Shown: positions 1-6,764, counted from the first letter of the stretch. The stretch is DNA of 19,316 nucleotides from Actinomycetes bacterium (GCA_030666075.1 DAOUYN010000001.1:1-19316); one strand, 5' to 3'. Made by a program: numbers and translations. Notes: generated by a model not told the origin, from the letters alone.

Positions 1-2
1 AC

Positions 3-1145
3 GGGATCGTCGCGGCCGATATCGACCTCTTTAGCCCGGCCGATCAGTACCAGGCACTCTCCTATCAGAGTCCGGGGTTGAACAACAGTGATCACACCAT
101 GACCGTCGAAGTCCTCGGGACTAAGAGCGCCAGCTCGACGGGATTTGCGGTCGAGCTGGATGCTTTCGATATTTCCCGGGAAAAGGACATGGGGTTGACG
201 GCCGACGACGAGAAGACCGTTTGCTATGTCTGCCATGATGGTACCGGTAGCGCTTTTGACATATTGACTCAGTTTGGCGAGACCTCCGGATCTCCGGTGC
301 CGGAGTCGAGTCATCCGGTGGCTGACGGGACGGTCCTCTGCAGTGATTGCCACTCGCCTCATGTGGCCGGCGAGGACTGGGACGCTGTCCACGATGATAA
401 TGAGGCGGTCCGACTCTTGCGGTCCGACTTCGGGACGTATCTGAGCTTTGTCGTTATCGAGTCGAATGACTGGCTGGATACGCCGCGGCCCGCTGATCTG
501 AGCTTTGGAATTCCCGAAGAGCGTAAGGTGGTCGAAGCATATGAAATCTGCGCTTCTTGCCACGGCCCGGGATCGACGCTGCCAGGCGGGGACCTTGTCA
601 CCTATTATGATGCCGGGGGCACGAAGCATGACAGCACGGCGACGGTGCCGCCGGGAGCGAAAGCCGGTATCGCCTGCACCTCATGCCACGATTGGCACGT
701 TTCCGATCTGCCGGTATTATTGGAGTCGACGATCTCCGGCAGCGGCGTGACCGGCAACGATAACTCTGTCTGCTATGCTTGCCACGTGGAACCCAAGGTG
801 ACCGCCTACAACGATACGACTCCGACCGGAGATATTCATGGCGCCAACGAAAGCACCCAGACGACCGCCAGTCCGGGATTGTTGCCGCCGTACGCTTACC
901 GTGACGCCCAGATCCAGTGTTCGATCTGCCACAGTCCTCATGGGACCGCCAATCTTTTGTGGATCCCGACGACCGTGAACGGGACGGGCTCGATATCGGT
1001 AGAGTCGACCGCTCCCGGCGATTGGGCCCAGATGGATGGTTTTTGCCGTTCGTGCCATACGACTACGCACAATCCGAACACTGACTGCACTTCCTGCCAC
1101 TTTCATGGGGCCAATGCTGATTCCACTAGCACAACACGCTTCTAA
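3..1145 (+). CDS. Secreted octaheme c-type cytochrome (CXXCH protein), 5' end outside window
   Basis: The reading frame is open from base 3 with no stop, so the gene starts upstream of the window; the TTG at 78 is only an internal codon. Eight CXXCH haem-attachment motifs lie between about 222 and 1100 (CYVCH, CSDCH, CASCH, CTSCH, CYACH, CSICH, CRSCH, CTSCH), several followed by SPH or SPHG as in doubled-CXXCH multihaem proteins. Each should bind one covalent haem c outside the membrane. The first ~55 residues form a different, beta-rich segment (GLNNSDHTMTVEVLGTK, then VELDAFDI) resembling beta-sandwich or carbohydrate-binding-like modules of surface proteins. Haem attachment implies export, but the signal peptide is not in view. 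The tail after the last haem is short and hydrophilic, with no membrane anchor. It overlaps the TPR gene, and an NHL gene follows. Likely role: extracellular or envelope electron transfer; the partner and substrate are unknown. Confidence 0.9.
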   Translation, partial: GIVAADIDLFSPADQYQALSYQSPGLNNSDHTMTVEVLGTKSASSTGFAVELDAFDISREKDMGLTADDEKTVCYVCHDGTGSAFDILTQFGETSGSPVPESSHPVADGTVLCSDCHSPHVAGEDWDAVHDDNEAVRLLRSDFGTYLSFVVIESNDWLDTPRPADLSFGIPEERKVVEAYEICASCHGPGSTLPGGDLVTYYDAGGTKHDSTATVPPGAKAGIACTSCHDWHVSDLPVLLESTISGSGVTGNDNSVCYACHVEPKVTAYNDTTPTGDIHGANESTQTTASPGLLPPYAYRDAQIQCSICHSPHGTANLLWIPTTVNGTGSISVESTAPGDWAQMDGFCRSCHTTTHNPNTDCTSCHFHGANADSTSTTRF

Positions 1146-1794
1146 GGAAGTGGGCGGCGGGCGCGTCAATCGTTTTTGGGCTGTCATCTTTTTGGTTGTC
1201 TTAGCGGCGGCGGCCGGCATGGTGGCGACTGTAGTGGAGAATGAGTTCAGTGGCCCGCCTTCGCCGGCGGCTGTCGTCGAAAGGCGGGTAGCTGCCGAGC
1301 GGGTGACGCTGGCCGAAGAGCCGGGCGATATAGATGCTCGCCTGGGAATCGCCGCTGTATATGCCAGGGCCGGGTTCAGGGCCCGGGCGGCCCGCGAATT
1401 CAAGTTGATCTTGGATCTCTATCCGGGCAGCCCCGCTGCCTTGGCCGGGTTGGGTCGACTTTATGAGGAGGACGGCTCGCCGGTCCGAGCTGAAAAGTAT
1501 TATCAGTTGGCTGTCGAGAGCGACCCGGATGATATCGATTCTTGGTCAGGCCTGGGTCGATTGGCGACCGAGGCCAAAGACCTCCGGGCCGCTGCTGATC
1601 ACTGGGGTCGGGTCGTGGCGCTCAGACCCTCGCTGGCAGACGCTCAGGTCCAGTTGGGGCTGGCCTTGGAGCGTACCGGGCGATCAACAGAAGCGGGCGC
1701 AGCATATGAGGAGGCGCTTCGTTACGTTCCGGACTATAAGGAAGCTATGAGTGGTCTGGCGCGAGTCGGGGACAGAGGGCGCGCGGATGAGTAA
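1114..1794 (+). CDS. Membrane-anchored tetratricopeptide (TPR) repeat protein
   Basis: About 226 residues. A basic N-terminus is followed by one hydrophobic helix (VNRFWAVIFLVVLAAAAG), read as an uncleaved signal anchor. About four TPR units of the 34-residue type follow, with typical signatures such as LGIAAVYARAG, AALAGLGRLYEEDG, SWSGLGRLATEAKD and AQVQLGLALERTGR. TPRs are protein-docking scaffolds, so a role in assembling the neighbouring cytochrome and propeller is a reasonable inference. The start is uncertain: ATG 1114 (chosen) overlaps the cytochrome gene by 32 bases, GTG 1150 would give a tidier anchor but has AAGGA only one base away, and ATG 1036 gives a long overlap. The 3' end overlaps the NHL gene (ATGAGTAA), indicating translational coupling. 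Confidence 0.85.
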   Translation: MLIPLAQHASKEVGGGRVNRFWAVIFLVVLAAAAGMVATVVENEFSGPPSPAAVVERRVAAERVTLAEEPGDIDARLGIAAVYARAGFRARAAREFKLILDLYPGSPAALAGLGRLYEEDGSPVRAEKYYQLAVESDPDDIDSWSGLGRLATEAKDLRAAADHWGRVVALRPSLADAQVQLGLALERTGRSTEAGAAYEEALRYVPDYKEAMSGLARVGDRGRADE

Positions 1795-2719
1795 GAGGCT
1801 GCTTATTATCGCTACTATCTTGATCGTGCTGGGTGGAGCCGGTTTTACCGCTTTTCGGTATATCCAAGGCGAAGGGGAATACAACCAGGTCTATCAGCCC
1901 GGGACAGTGACGGACCAACCGCGCTGGCTCTACCCCCTGGAGGGGGACGAGTCCCAACCTCTTATCTCCCCGATGGGAGTCATCGTCGATCAAGGACGCA
2001 TCTACTCGACTAGTGCTGACGGGCGGGTCGTATCCACCGATCGGGAGGGACGGAAGTATCGCGAAGTCGTGAATATGTCGGGGTCGCCGCCGCCGACCTC
2101 GATAGCGCTCGACGAGGATGGGCGCATCTATGTCAGTTCCGCCTCTGGACAAGAAGTGCGGGTATTCGGACCGGATGGCGGAGCTGGCTTCGGCGCCGAC
2201 CAACTGCTGATTCCGATCGGTCTCCACTATCATCAGGGCCACCTTTATATAACGGACGTGGGCGACCACAAGGTCAAGATATTAGATCTTAGCGGCCGCC
2301 TCGTGAAGGAGTTCGGCGGAGCCGGCTCGGCCGACGGTAAGTTTTCATATCCAAATGGCGTGACGGTGGGCCCAAACGGTAAGATATTTGTAGCGGATTC
2401 GAACAATGGCCGCGTCCAGGTCTTCGATCGCGACTACCGCTATCTCGAGTCTCTGCCCCAGCCCGCCTCAGATAAGGACAAGGTCCTGCATCCGCGCTCG
2501 ATCGCTATCGATAAGCTAGGTCGGATACATGTGCTCGACACCCTGCGCGGGCTGGTCCATATCTATTCGGCGGACCACGAATATCTCTTCAATTATGGAC
2601 AGGAAGCGGCCGGAACCCACCTGCGGTTTCCGAACTCGATCTCGATCGATGAAAAAACGGGTCTGATATTCGTTGCTGATCGGAGCAATAATAGGTTGGC
2701 CGTGTGGGCCGGCAAATAA
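1787..2719 (+). CDS. Membrane-anchored NHL-repeat beta-propeller protein
   Basis: 310 residues. The ATG at 1787 was chosen because AGAGGG sits 7 bases upstream and it gives a compact signal anchor (MSKRLLIIATILIVLGGAGF); an earlier in-frame GTG at 1751 lacks this context. The rest is repeat blades of the NHL/six-bladed propeller class, with clear repeats containing PNGVTVGPNGKIFVADSNN, HPRSIAIDKLGRIHVLDT and PNSISIDEKTGLIFVADRSNN. NHL propellers bind proteins or ligands and are often encoded beside multihaem cytochromes in anaerobes. The start overlaps the TPR stop by 8 bases, so the three genes read as one operon. It ends 12 bases from the stop of a convergent gene, with no hairpin terminator visible between them. 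Confidence 0.88.
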   Translation: MSKRLLIIATILIVLGGAGFTAFRYIQGEGEYNQVYQPGTVTDQPRWLYPLEGDESQPLISPMGVIVDQGRIYSTSADGRVVSTDREGRKYREVVNMSGSPPPTSIALDEDGRIYVSSASGQEVRVFGPDGGAGFGADQLLIPIGLHYHQGHLYITDVGDHKVKILDLSGRLVKEFGGAGSADGKFSYPNGVTVGPNGKIFVADSNNGRVQVFDRDYRYLESLPQPASDKDKVLHPRSIAIDKLGRIHVLDTLRGLVHIYSADHEYLFNYGQEAAGTHLRFPNSISIDEKTGLIFVADRSNNRLAVWAGK

Positions 2720-2731
2720 CGAGTCTCGCGA

Positions 2732-3880
2732 TCAGTCAGTAGACGGAGCCGGCTCTTTGCCGTCGGCCGCCGGAGTCTGTGGGCTCTGGCGCCACGATGA
2801 CCAGCAGGCCACGGACATGGCCCCCAGCCCGATGATTATCAGGGTCAGAGTTATTATGCCCCCGACATATGGGATGAGCCTCAGGAGTCCGAAACCGACT
2901 ATACCGAGGAGCGCCCCCGGGATACCTTCACGTTTGAGTACAGCATTTCCGATCGCCGCGGTCGCGTATATCTGAGCGAGATAGATGGCGATGACATAAA
3001 CGGCCAGGGCGATGAGGGCGATCGGCAGGGCCAACCCGACGGTGAAGATGGTCAGCAGTAGGGCCGCGAACGGCGTCAGGAACAGCGTCGCCGCCCCCAG
3101 CCCGATAGTCGCGCCGGTCCGCTCGGTCAGCGCCTGTTTTGTGGATCTAAGCGTGTCGGGAAAGAGCCAGCCGATGGCCAGAGCTGTCAGGACCATGCCT
3201 ACCAGCGACCAGAGCCAATCGAGCGCGCGCAACAATGGCGGCGGCGTCGGTTGTTTGGGCGGCGGTTTGCGGACGATATCACCCTGGATCTCGGAGCCGT
3301 TCGAGATCTTGGCGTCGCTATCGCTCTTGTACGTGACATCGCCCTGGATTCGGGCGCCATCCCGGATGGTCAAAGTATCGACGGAGATCTTGATGTCGCC
3401 GCCGACCCTGCCGGCGAAATCCGCCGAACCCAGGCCCCCTTGGACGTCGTCGCCGATGATGCCGCCGGCCTTGAACATGCCGGCGCCGATAATGACGTCG
3501 CCGCCGACTCGGGAGTCGGGCCCCAGCGTCAGCGTGCCTGCTCCAGCCAGGACGTCCCGGCCGACCCGGTCGTTGATTATGATGGAGCCGCCGGCGATCC
3601 TGATGGTGCCCGTGACCGGCCCATCGATCATTATTTGTCCGCCGCTGGCAATGATGTTTCCGTCGACTCGACCGGTTACGGTGATATTCCCGCCGGCCGC
3701 AACTAGGTCTCCGGAGATATCGCCGGAGATATCGAGATTTCCGCCGAAGACGTAGAGGTCGTCATCGATATCTTTGTCGATCACGATTTCGTCGTTGGCG
3801 CGGATGGTAGCGGCTCCGACCGGAGCAGCCAGAACGAGCATGAAGACGAGCAGAGTCGAGAGCGTCAGTAATCTTTTCAT
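2732..3880 (-). CDS. Bactofilin-like beta-repeat membrane protein
   Basis: 382 residues from ATG 3880, which gives a clean signal peptide (MKRLLTLSTLLVFMLVLAAP, cleavage near VGAA); a TTG at 3898 is the alternative. Residues ~25-195 are a right-handed beta-helix-like repeat of roughly 18 residues rich in G, D, I and V (GDISGDLVAAGGNITVTG, DGNIIASGGQIMI), the pattern of polymer-forming bactofilin domains. A proline-rich linker (KPPPKQPTPPP) leads to about four hydrophobic helices and a polar C-terminus. The signal peptide puts the repeat domain outside the membrane, unlike cytosolic classical bactofilins. Probable surface or envelope scaffold; the function is inferred from fold only. It has its own promoter just after the terminator of the VanY gene. 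Confidence 0.82.
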   Translation of the reverse strand: MKRLLTLSTLLVFMLVLAAPVGAATIRANDEIVIDKDIDDDLYVFGGNLDISGDISGDLVAAGGNITVTGRVDGNIIASGGQIMIDGPVTGTIRIAGGSIIINDRVGRDVLAGAGTLTLGPDSRVGGDVIIGAGMFKAGGIIGDDVQGGLGSADFAGRVGGDIKISVDTLTIRDGARIQGDVTYKSDSDAKISNGSEIQGDIVRKPPPKQPTPPPLLRALDWLWSLVGMVLTALAIGWLFPDTLRSTKQALTERTGATIGLGAATLFLTPFAALLLTIFTVGLALPIALIALAVYVIAIYLAQIYATAAIGNAVLKREGIPGALLGIVGFGLLRLIPYVGGIITLTLIIIGLGAMSVACWSSWRQSPQTPAADGKEPAPSTD

Positions 3881-3914
3881 CGGTATGTTATTCCCCAAAC
3901 ACTCGCACAGGCTT

Positions 3915-3923
3915 CTTATAACA
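3915..3923 (-). promoter_or_regulatory. Extended -10 promoter of the bactofilin-like gene
   Basis: On the minus strand the sequence reads TCTGTTATAAG: a TGn extension followed by TATAAG, placing a start site near 3908 and leaving a leader of about 28 nt before ATG 3880. No good -35 box is visible. It begins in the tail of the upstream terminator, and the same TCTGTTA core recurs before purM and the TetR gene. Confidence 0.5.
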
Positions 3924-3924
3924 G

Positions 3925-3954
3925 AAAAGCCCGACCGCTAACAAGCGGCCGGGC
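3925..3954 (-). terminator. Intrinsic terminator of the VanY gene
   Basis: On the minus strand an 11-bp stem with one mismatch (GCCCGGCCGCT / AGCGGTCGGGC, loop TGTT) is followed by TTTTCTG. It lies 28 bases beyond the stop codon at 3983. Confidence 0.8.
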
Positions 3955-3982
3955 CATCTAACGTGTTTTTTTCAGTAACGTT

Positions 3983-4516
3983 TTAGCTGGTTGTTTCGAC
4001 GTGCCAATCCTCGACGCCCGCGTACGGGGCTTTCAGACCGAACTTGGCCAGGTCCTGGTTGTACGTCGGAGAGGCCGGTCGATAGTCGATGGCGTCGCCC
4101 TTTTCATGAAGGGACGTGCCGGGTGCGCTGGCCATGCCGCGCGGCAGGGTCCGGTAGAGATAGGCCTGCTTCTCGCTGCTGCGATAGCCGCTGTTGATCT
4201 CGAGCGTCACCCCGTGCTTTTGGTAGATATTGGTGCGAAAGGCGTCAAACCTCTTGAGTAGCTCAGGATTGAGGTTATTCGTCTTTTCGGTCAGCATCGG
4301 CGGTAGATTTTCGTCCTTTGCCTCTGCCTGGACCGCTTCCGGTCCGCTAGTAGCTACGCCTAGTTTGACCGGTTTCTTTTTCTGTGGCTCGTCAACCGTC
4401 GATGGGCTGGCGAAAGCTGCTGTACCCACTAGCATCAACATGAGGGCAAAAGTCAGCCCATGGGAGCCGTACCTCTTTTGGATCCGGCGGAAATTCCGTG
4501 AGATCTTTTGTAAGAT
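3983..4516 (-). CDS. Secreted D-Ala-D-Ala carboxypeptidase, VanY/M15 family, apparent AUC start
   Basis: The C-terminal half carries the M15 zinc-peptidase motifs: SGYRSSEKQAYLY, then TSLHEKGDAIDY (SxHxxGxAxD with the zinc His and Asp) and EDWHVET (catalytic Glu and third zinc His). It should trim peptidoglycan stem peptides outside the membrane. The first ATG (4441) would give MLMLVGTAAFA with no basic residues and no ribosome binding site. Reading upstream in frame gives 25 more codons before a TGA; the first position with good spacing is ATC at 4516, nine bases after AAGGAG, giving a basic N-region (LQKISRNFRRIQKRYGSHG) before the same hydrophobic core. No ATG, GTG or TTG lies between. I therefore infer an AUC start, or an ATG altered by mutation or sequencing error. 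Single gene with its own promoter, leader and terminator. Confidence 0.85.
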   Translation of the reverse strand: MLQKISRNFRRIQKRYGSHGLTFALMLMLVGTAAFASPSTVDEPQKKKPVKLGVATSGPEAVQAEAKDENLPPMLTEKTNNLNPELLKRFDAFRTNIYQKHGVTLEINSGYRSSEKQAYLYRTLPRGMASAPGTSLHEKGDAIDYRPASPTYNQDLAKFGLKAPYAGVEDWHVETTS

Positions 4517-4712
4517 GGCTCTTCACTCCTTGTGAAATTTAGAACACTAACCCGCTCTCCAAGACAAGCCTCAACTAAGAACAGATTTTGTGGATTGTCT
4601 GCCCCGCGACGGGGCTCGAACGGTCGGCACCGACTGTCAAGAACGGTGCCGCTATTTACTGGGGTTGCTTCCCCTGTTACCAGTTGCTACCTGCAGGTTT
4701 ATCTCACTGGCA
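4517..4712 (-). promoter_or_regulatory. Structured 5' leader of the VanY gene, possible riboswitch of unknown class
   Basis: About 195 nt separate the predicted transcription start (~4712) from the AAGGAG site, with no open reading frame of note. Visible helices are CGGCACCG/CGGTGCCG (4625-4632 with 4644-4651, loop 11), GCCCCG/CGGGGC (4601-4606 with 4610-4615, loop 3) and GGGG/CCCC (4661-4664 with 4671-4674). The element at 4680-4684 (CCAGT on plus) can pair with ACTGG at 4706-4710 or at 4658-4662, so two exclusive folds are possible. I compared it by eye with c-di-AMP (ydaO), c-di-GMP, cobalamin, glycine and ZTP consensus motifs and saw no match. Confidence 0.5.
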
Positions 4713-4721
4713 GAGGCCAGT
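4706..4721 (-). promoter_or_regulatory. Inverted repeat at the VanY gene transcription start (possible operator)
   Basis: The minus strand reads ACTGGCCTCTGCCAGT, a perfect 6+6 repeat with a 4-base spacer. It overlaps the 3' end of the -10 box and the start site, a typical repressor position, but could equally be the first helix of the leader RNA. Confidence 0.35.
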
Positions 4722-4746
4722 ATAGCGGGCTGGGGGGAGATGTCAA
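4719..4746 (-). promoter_or_regulatory. Sigma-70-type promoter of the VanY gene
   Basis: On the minus strand TTGACA (4746-4741) is followed after 16 bases by TATACT (4724-4719). The -35 is a perfect consensus match and the -10 matches five of six. It lies 55 bases beyond the purM stop codon and would start transcription near 4712. Confidence 0.8.
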
Positions 4747-4800
4747 ACGGTTCGGGCCGAAAATGGGTATAGGGATGGGTTCAGGAAGGGCGCGGGCGTG

Positions 4801-5889
4801 CTAACGACGGTTGAAGTGGCCGCCGGGCCGGCCTACCAGACCCTGGGCCCTCAATTCGACCCGCTCCTCGGCATCGTCGACAACTGTGCCGATGATCCGG
4901 GCTTCGCGGTTGGCTCCTAGAATAGACGCGGCACGGTCGGCTTCGGCGGCATCGACGACGGCGCATAGGCCTATGCCCATATTGAAGACCTGATACATCT
5001 CGGCCATATCAACAGGCCCGCCGGAGGCGATCAACTCGAAGATCGGTTGAGGCGCGGGTAGGTCTGTCAGGTGATACCCGACAGTTGCTTCGGCGCGCGC
5101 GAGATTCAAGAAGCCGTCGCTGGTGATATGGGCCAGGCTCTTGACGGGGATGTCGCTCTCGATCAAGGCCATAACTTCATCTACATAGATAGCTGTCGGC
5201 TCCAGCAGCTCTTCTCCGAGCGTACGCCCTAGCTCCGGGACGTGCGAGTCGACGCTTAGGTTCATCCGATCGAACAAGACACGCCGCGCCAGTGTCAGGC
5301 CGTTGCTGTGAATACCGCTCGAGGCCACCCCGATGATCGCGTCGCCCGCTTGGACATCGGCGCCGATTATAAGATCTTCCAGGGCAACTGTGCCGACACA
5401 GGTCCCGACCAGGTCGAACCCGTATCCGGGCTTTAACCCGTTGATCATTTCCTTGAGCTGGGCGACTTCGCCGCCCGGGATATTAATTTTTGCCAGGCGC
5501 GCCCCGGCCAAGAGCCCGGCGGCCAGCTCGGTCAAAAGATCGTCGCGGGCCTCCTGTACAGCGATGTAATCTACCATAGAGAGCGGGCGGGCTCCAACGC
5601 AGATGATGTCGTTGACGTTCATGGCGATACAGTCGATGCCGACTGTATCGTAACGTTCGCAGGCCTCGGCCACGAGGATCTTCGTTCCCACTCCATCGGT
5701 GGCAATGGCGATACCTTGCCCGCCGCCGATATCGATAACGCTGGCATAGAAACCTAAGTCGAGCGCGGCCGGGCGGATCTTCATCGTCTCGCGTACGGCG
5801 GCGATCAGCCCTTCCATGCCGGTAGTGACGTTCGTGGTTTTTACGCCGGCGTCACTATAGGTCACGCCCCGTGTCTCGTCTTGGCTCAT
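4801..5889 (-). CDS. purM: Phosphoribosylformylglycinamidine cyclo-ligase (AIR synthetase)
   Basis: 362 residues, slightly longer than the usual ~345. It converts formylglycinamidine ribonucleotide plus ATP to aminoimidazole ribonucleotide in cytosolic purine synthesis. Family signatures are clear: VTYSDAGVKTTNVTTGMEGL near the N-terminus, IATDGVGTKILVAE (residues ~60-75), DCIAMNVNDIICVGARPLSM (~85-105), and the ATP-site glycine loop IIGVASSGIHSNGLTLARRV. The C-terminus is complete (MYQVFNMGIGLCAV). No other purine gene is adjacent, so purM stands alone here. ATG 5889 is the only sensible start, and there is no Shine-Dalgarno sequence before it. A -10-like TAGAAT ends six bases before the ATG, so the message is probably leaderless. 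Confidence 0.95.
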   Translation of the reverse strand: MSQDETRGVTYSDAGVKTTNVTTGMEGLIAAVRETMKIRPAALDLGFYASVIDIGGGQGIAIATDGVGTKILVAEACERYDTVGIDCIAMNVNDIICVGARPLSMVDYIAVQEARDDLLTELAAGLLAGARLAKINIPGGEVAQLKEMINGLKPGYGFDLVGTCVGTVALEDLIIGADVQAGDAIIGVASSGIHSNGLTLARRVLFDRMNLSVDSHVPELGRTLGEELLEPTAIYVDEVMALIESDIPVKSLAHITSDGFLNLARAEATVGYHLTDLPAPQPIFELIASGGPVDMAEMYQVFNMGIGLCAVVDAAEADRAASILGANREARIIGTVVDDAEERVELRAQGLVGRPGGHFNRR

Positions 5890-5895
5890 GCGCTC

Positions 5896-5904
5896 ATTCT
5901 AACA
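5896..5904 (-). promoter_or_regulatory. Extended -10 promoter of purM, predicted leaderless
   Basis: The minus strand reads TCTGTTAGAATGAGCGCATG: a TGn-TAGAAT extended -10 with six bases before the ATG of purM, which places the start site on or next to the start codon. It directly abuts the upstream terminator hairpin, so there is no room for a normal leader. Confidence 0.55.
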
Positions 5905-5934
5905 GAAAGACCGCCCCAAATAACGGGGCGGTCT
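5905..5934 (-). terminator. Hairpin terminator of the amidase gene
   Basis: A perfect 10-bp stem AGACCGCCCC/GGGGCGGTCT (5908-5917 with 5925-5934) with a 7-base loop. On the minus strand the stem is followed by only a short T-rich tail (TTTCTG). It lies about 54 bases past the amidase stop. Confidence 0.7.
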
Positions 5935-5987
5935 GAACGCGTCCGGGTAAATTTTAAGTGCGAATGACGCGCGGTCAAACCAAATAG

Positions 5988-6611
5988 TTACTGATGAGCA
6001 AAGTAGTTGAGCAGGCCTTGTTGCAGGCCCATCGTCTCCTGTTCAACGCGGTCGAGATTGATGAAAGCGCTTGATTCAGCGTTCGAAGTGATGAATGACG
6101 CTTCCGTCAGGACTGCCGGGACCCGCGTCAACCGGGTCACGGCCAGCCGACCGGATTTGACGCCGCGGTTGGCCGTATCCATATTCTTCACCATGAAGAA
6201 GTTAAGCGATTCAGCCAGGCCGCGCGAGTTGGCGTGAGTGTAATATGTCTCGGTGCCGTTGGTGACCGGGTTGCCGGTACTGTTGTGATGGATGCTGACG
6301 AATACATCCGGGCGGCGCGAGTTGGCGATGGCCGCGCGCTGGGCCAAGCCGACGAACAGATCTCCGATCCGCGTCACTTGCACGATGGCTCCGTCTTCTT
6401 CGAGCTTGTCTTTGAGCCGGTGGACGATGGCTAGGTTGATCCATTTTTCGGCCACACTGTTGTGCGGGTTGACTGCTCCGGGGTCGAAGCCTCCGTGGCC
6501 GGCATCGAGCATGATCACTTTTCCGGCGACCGAGGTCGCGGCGCCGGCGGCCGGGGCTGTGAAGGTGAGCAAAAGGGTCGCAGCCAAAAGGGTGGTGATG
6601 ATCCGCCTCAT
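5988..6611 (-). CDS. Secreted N-acetylmuramoyl-L-alanine amidase (Amidase_3)
   Basis: 207 residues. It cleaves the bond between N-acetylmuramic acid and L-alanine in peptidoglycan. The signal peptide (MRRIITTLLAATLLLTFTAP, AGAA) is followed directly by an Amidase_3 domain filling the rest. The zinc motif is VIMLDAGHGGFDPGAV (His), with a Glu in NSVAEKWINLA, a second His in VFVSIHHNSTG, and the catalytic Glu in VPAVLTEASFITS. There is no cell-wall-binding or SH3 module, so it is a minimal, freely secreted enzyme. ATG 6611 was chosen because AAAGGAGG lies nine bases upstream; the ATG at 6620 abuts that site and is too close. It has its own promoter and a terminator hairpin. Confidence 0.93.
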   Translation of the reverse strand: MRRIITTLLAATLLLTFTAPAAGAATSVAGKVIMLDAGHGGFDPGAVNPHNSVAEKWINLAIVHRLKDKLEEDGAIVQVTRIGDLFVGLAQRAAIANSRRPDVFVSIHHNSTGNPVTNGTETYYTHANSRGLAESLNFFMVKNMDTANRGVKSGRLAVTRLTRVPAVLTEASFITSNAESSAFINLDRVEQETMGLQQGLLNYFAHQ

Positions 6612-6662
6612 ATTGGACATCCTCCTTTGAAGGGGTTTTTGGCGGTGAGCCAAGGTCGGTAG

Positions 6663-6691
6663 ATAATACCAGGGCAATTTCGGAGGGTCAA
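6663..6691 (-). promoter_or_regulatory. Promoter of the amidase gene
   Basis: On the minus strand TTGACC (6691-6686) is followed after exactly 17 bases by TATTAT (6668-6663), each matching five of six consensus positions. The start site would be near 6656, giving a leader of about 45 nt that ends with AAAGGAGG. Confidence 0.75.
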
Positions 6692-6701
6692 TAACGGCGC
6701 T

Positions 6702-6718
6702 TGCTAACTATATTAGCA
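6702..6718. repeat. Inverted repeat between divergent promoters (possible operator)
   Basis: TGCTAA-ctata-TTAGCA, a perfect 6+6 palindrome with a 5-base spacer, lies just upstream of the amidase -35 box and about 47 bases upstream of the -10 box of the divergent MEDS gene. It could bind a dimeric regulator of either gene; no evidence beyond symmetry and position. Confidence 0.35.
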
Positions 6719-6764
6719 GGTGGTAGAGGGGGTAATGGGGGTTTAGCTTTTTCTCTCAAGTCTG

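Noticed and set aside
717..1403. Minus-strand open frame of about 228 codons opposite the cytochrome and TPR genes
   Set aside because: Composition is Ala/Arg/Thr-rich shadow sequence and the eight haem motifs on the plus strand prove which strand codes.
3012..3755. Long plus-strand open frame opposite the bactofilin-like gene
   Set aside because: It is the antisense shadow of Gly/Asp/Ile-rich repeats, giving Ser/Pro/Arg/Thr-rich sequence with no domain, no ribosome site and no promoter.
4595..4660. Possible tRNA or tRNA-like element with a TTCGA loop on the minus strand
   Set aside because: The bases flanking TTCGA do not form a five-pair T-stem, and no acceptor stem, anticodon arm or CCA fits.
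4517..4712. c-di-AMP (ydaO) riboswitch before the VanY gene
   Set aside because: The context fits, but the conserved GGGGUGAAUC-like and CCGAACCCGUCAGCUAACC-like segments are not visible; kept only as an unclassified leader.
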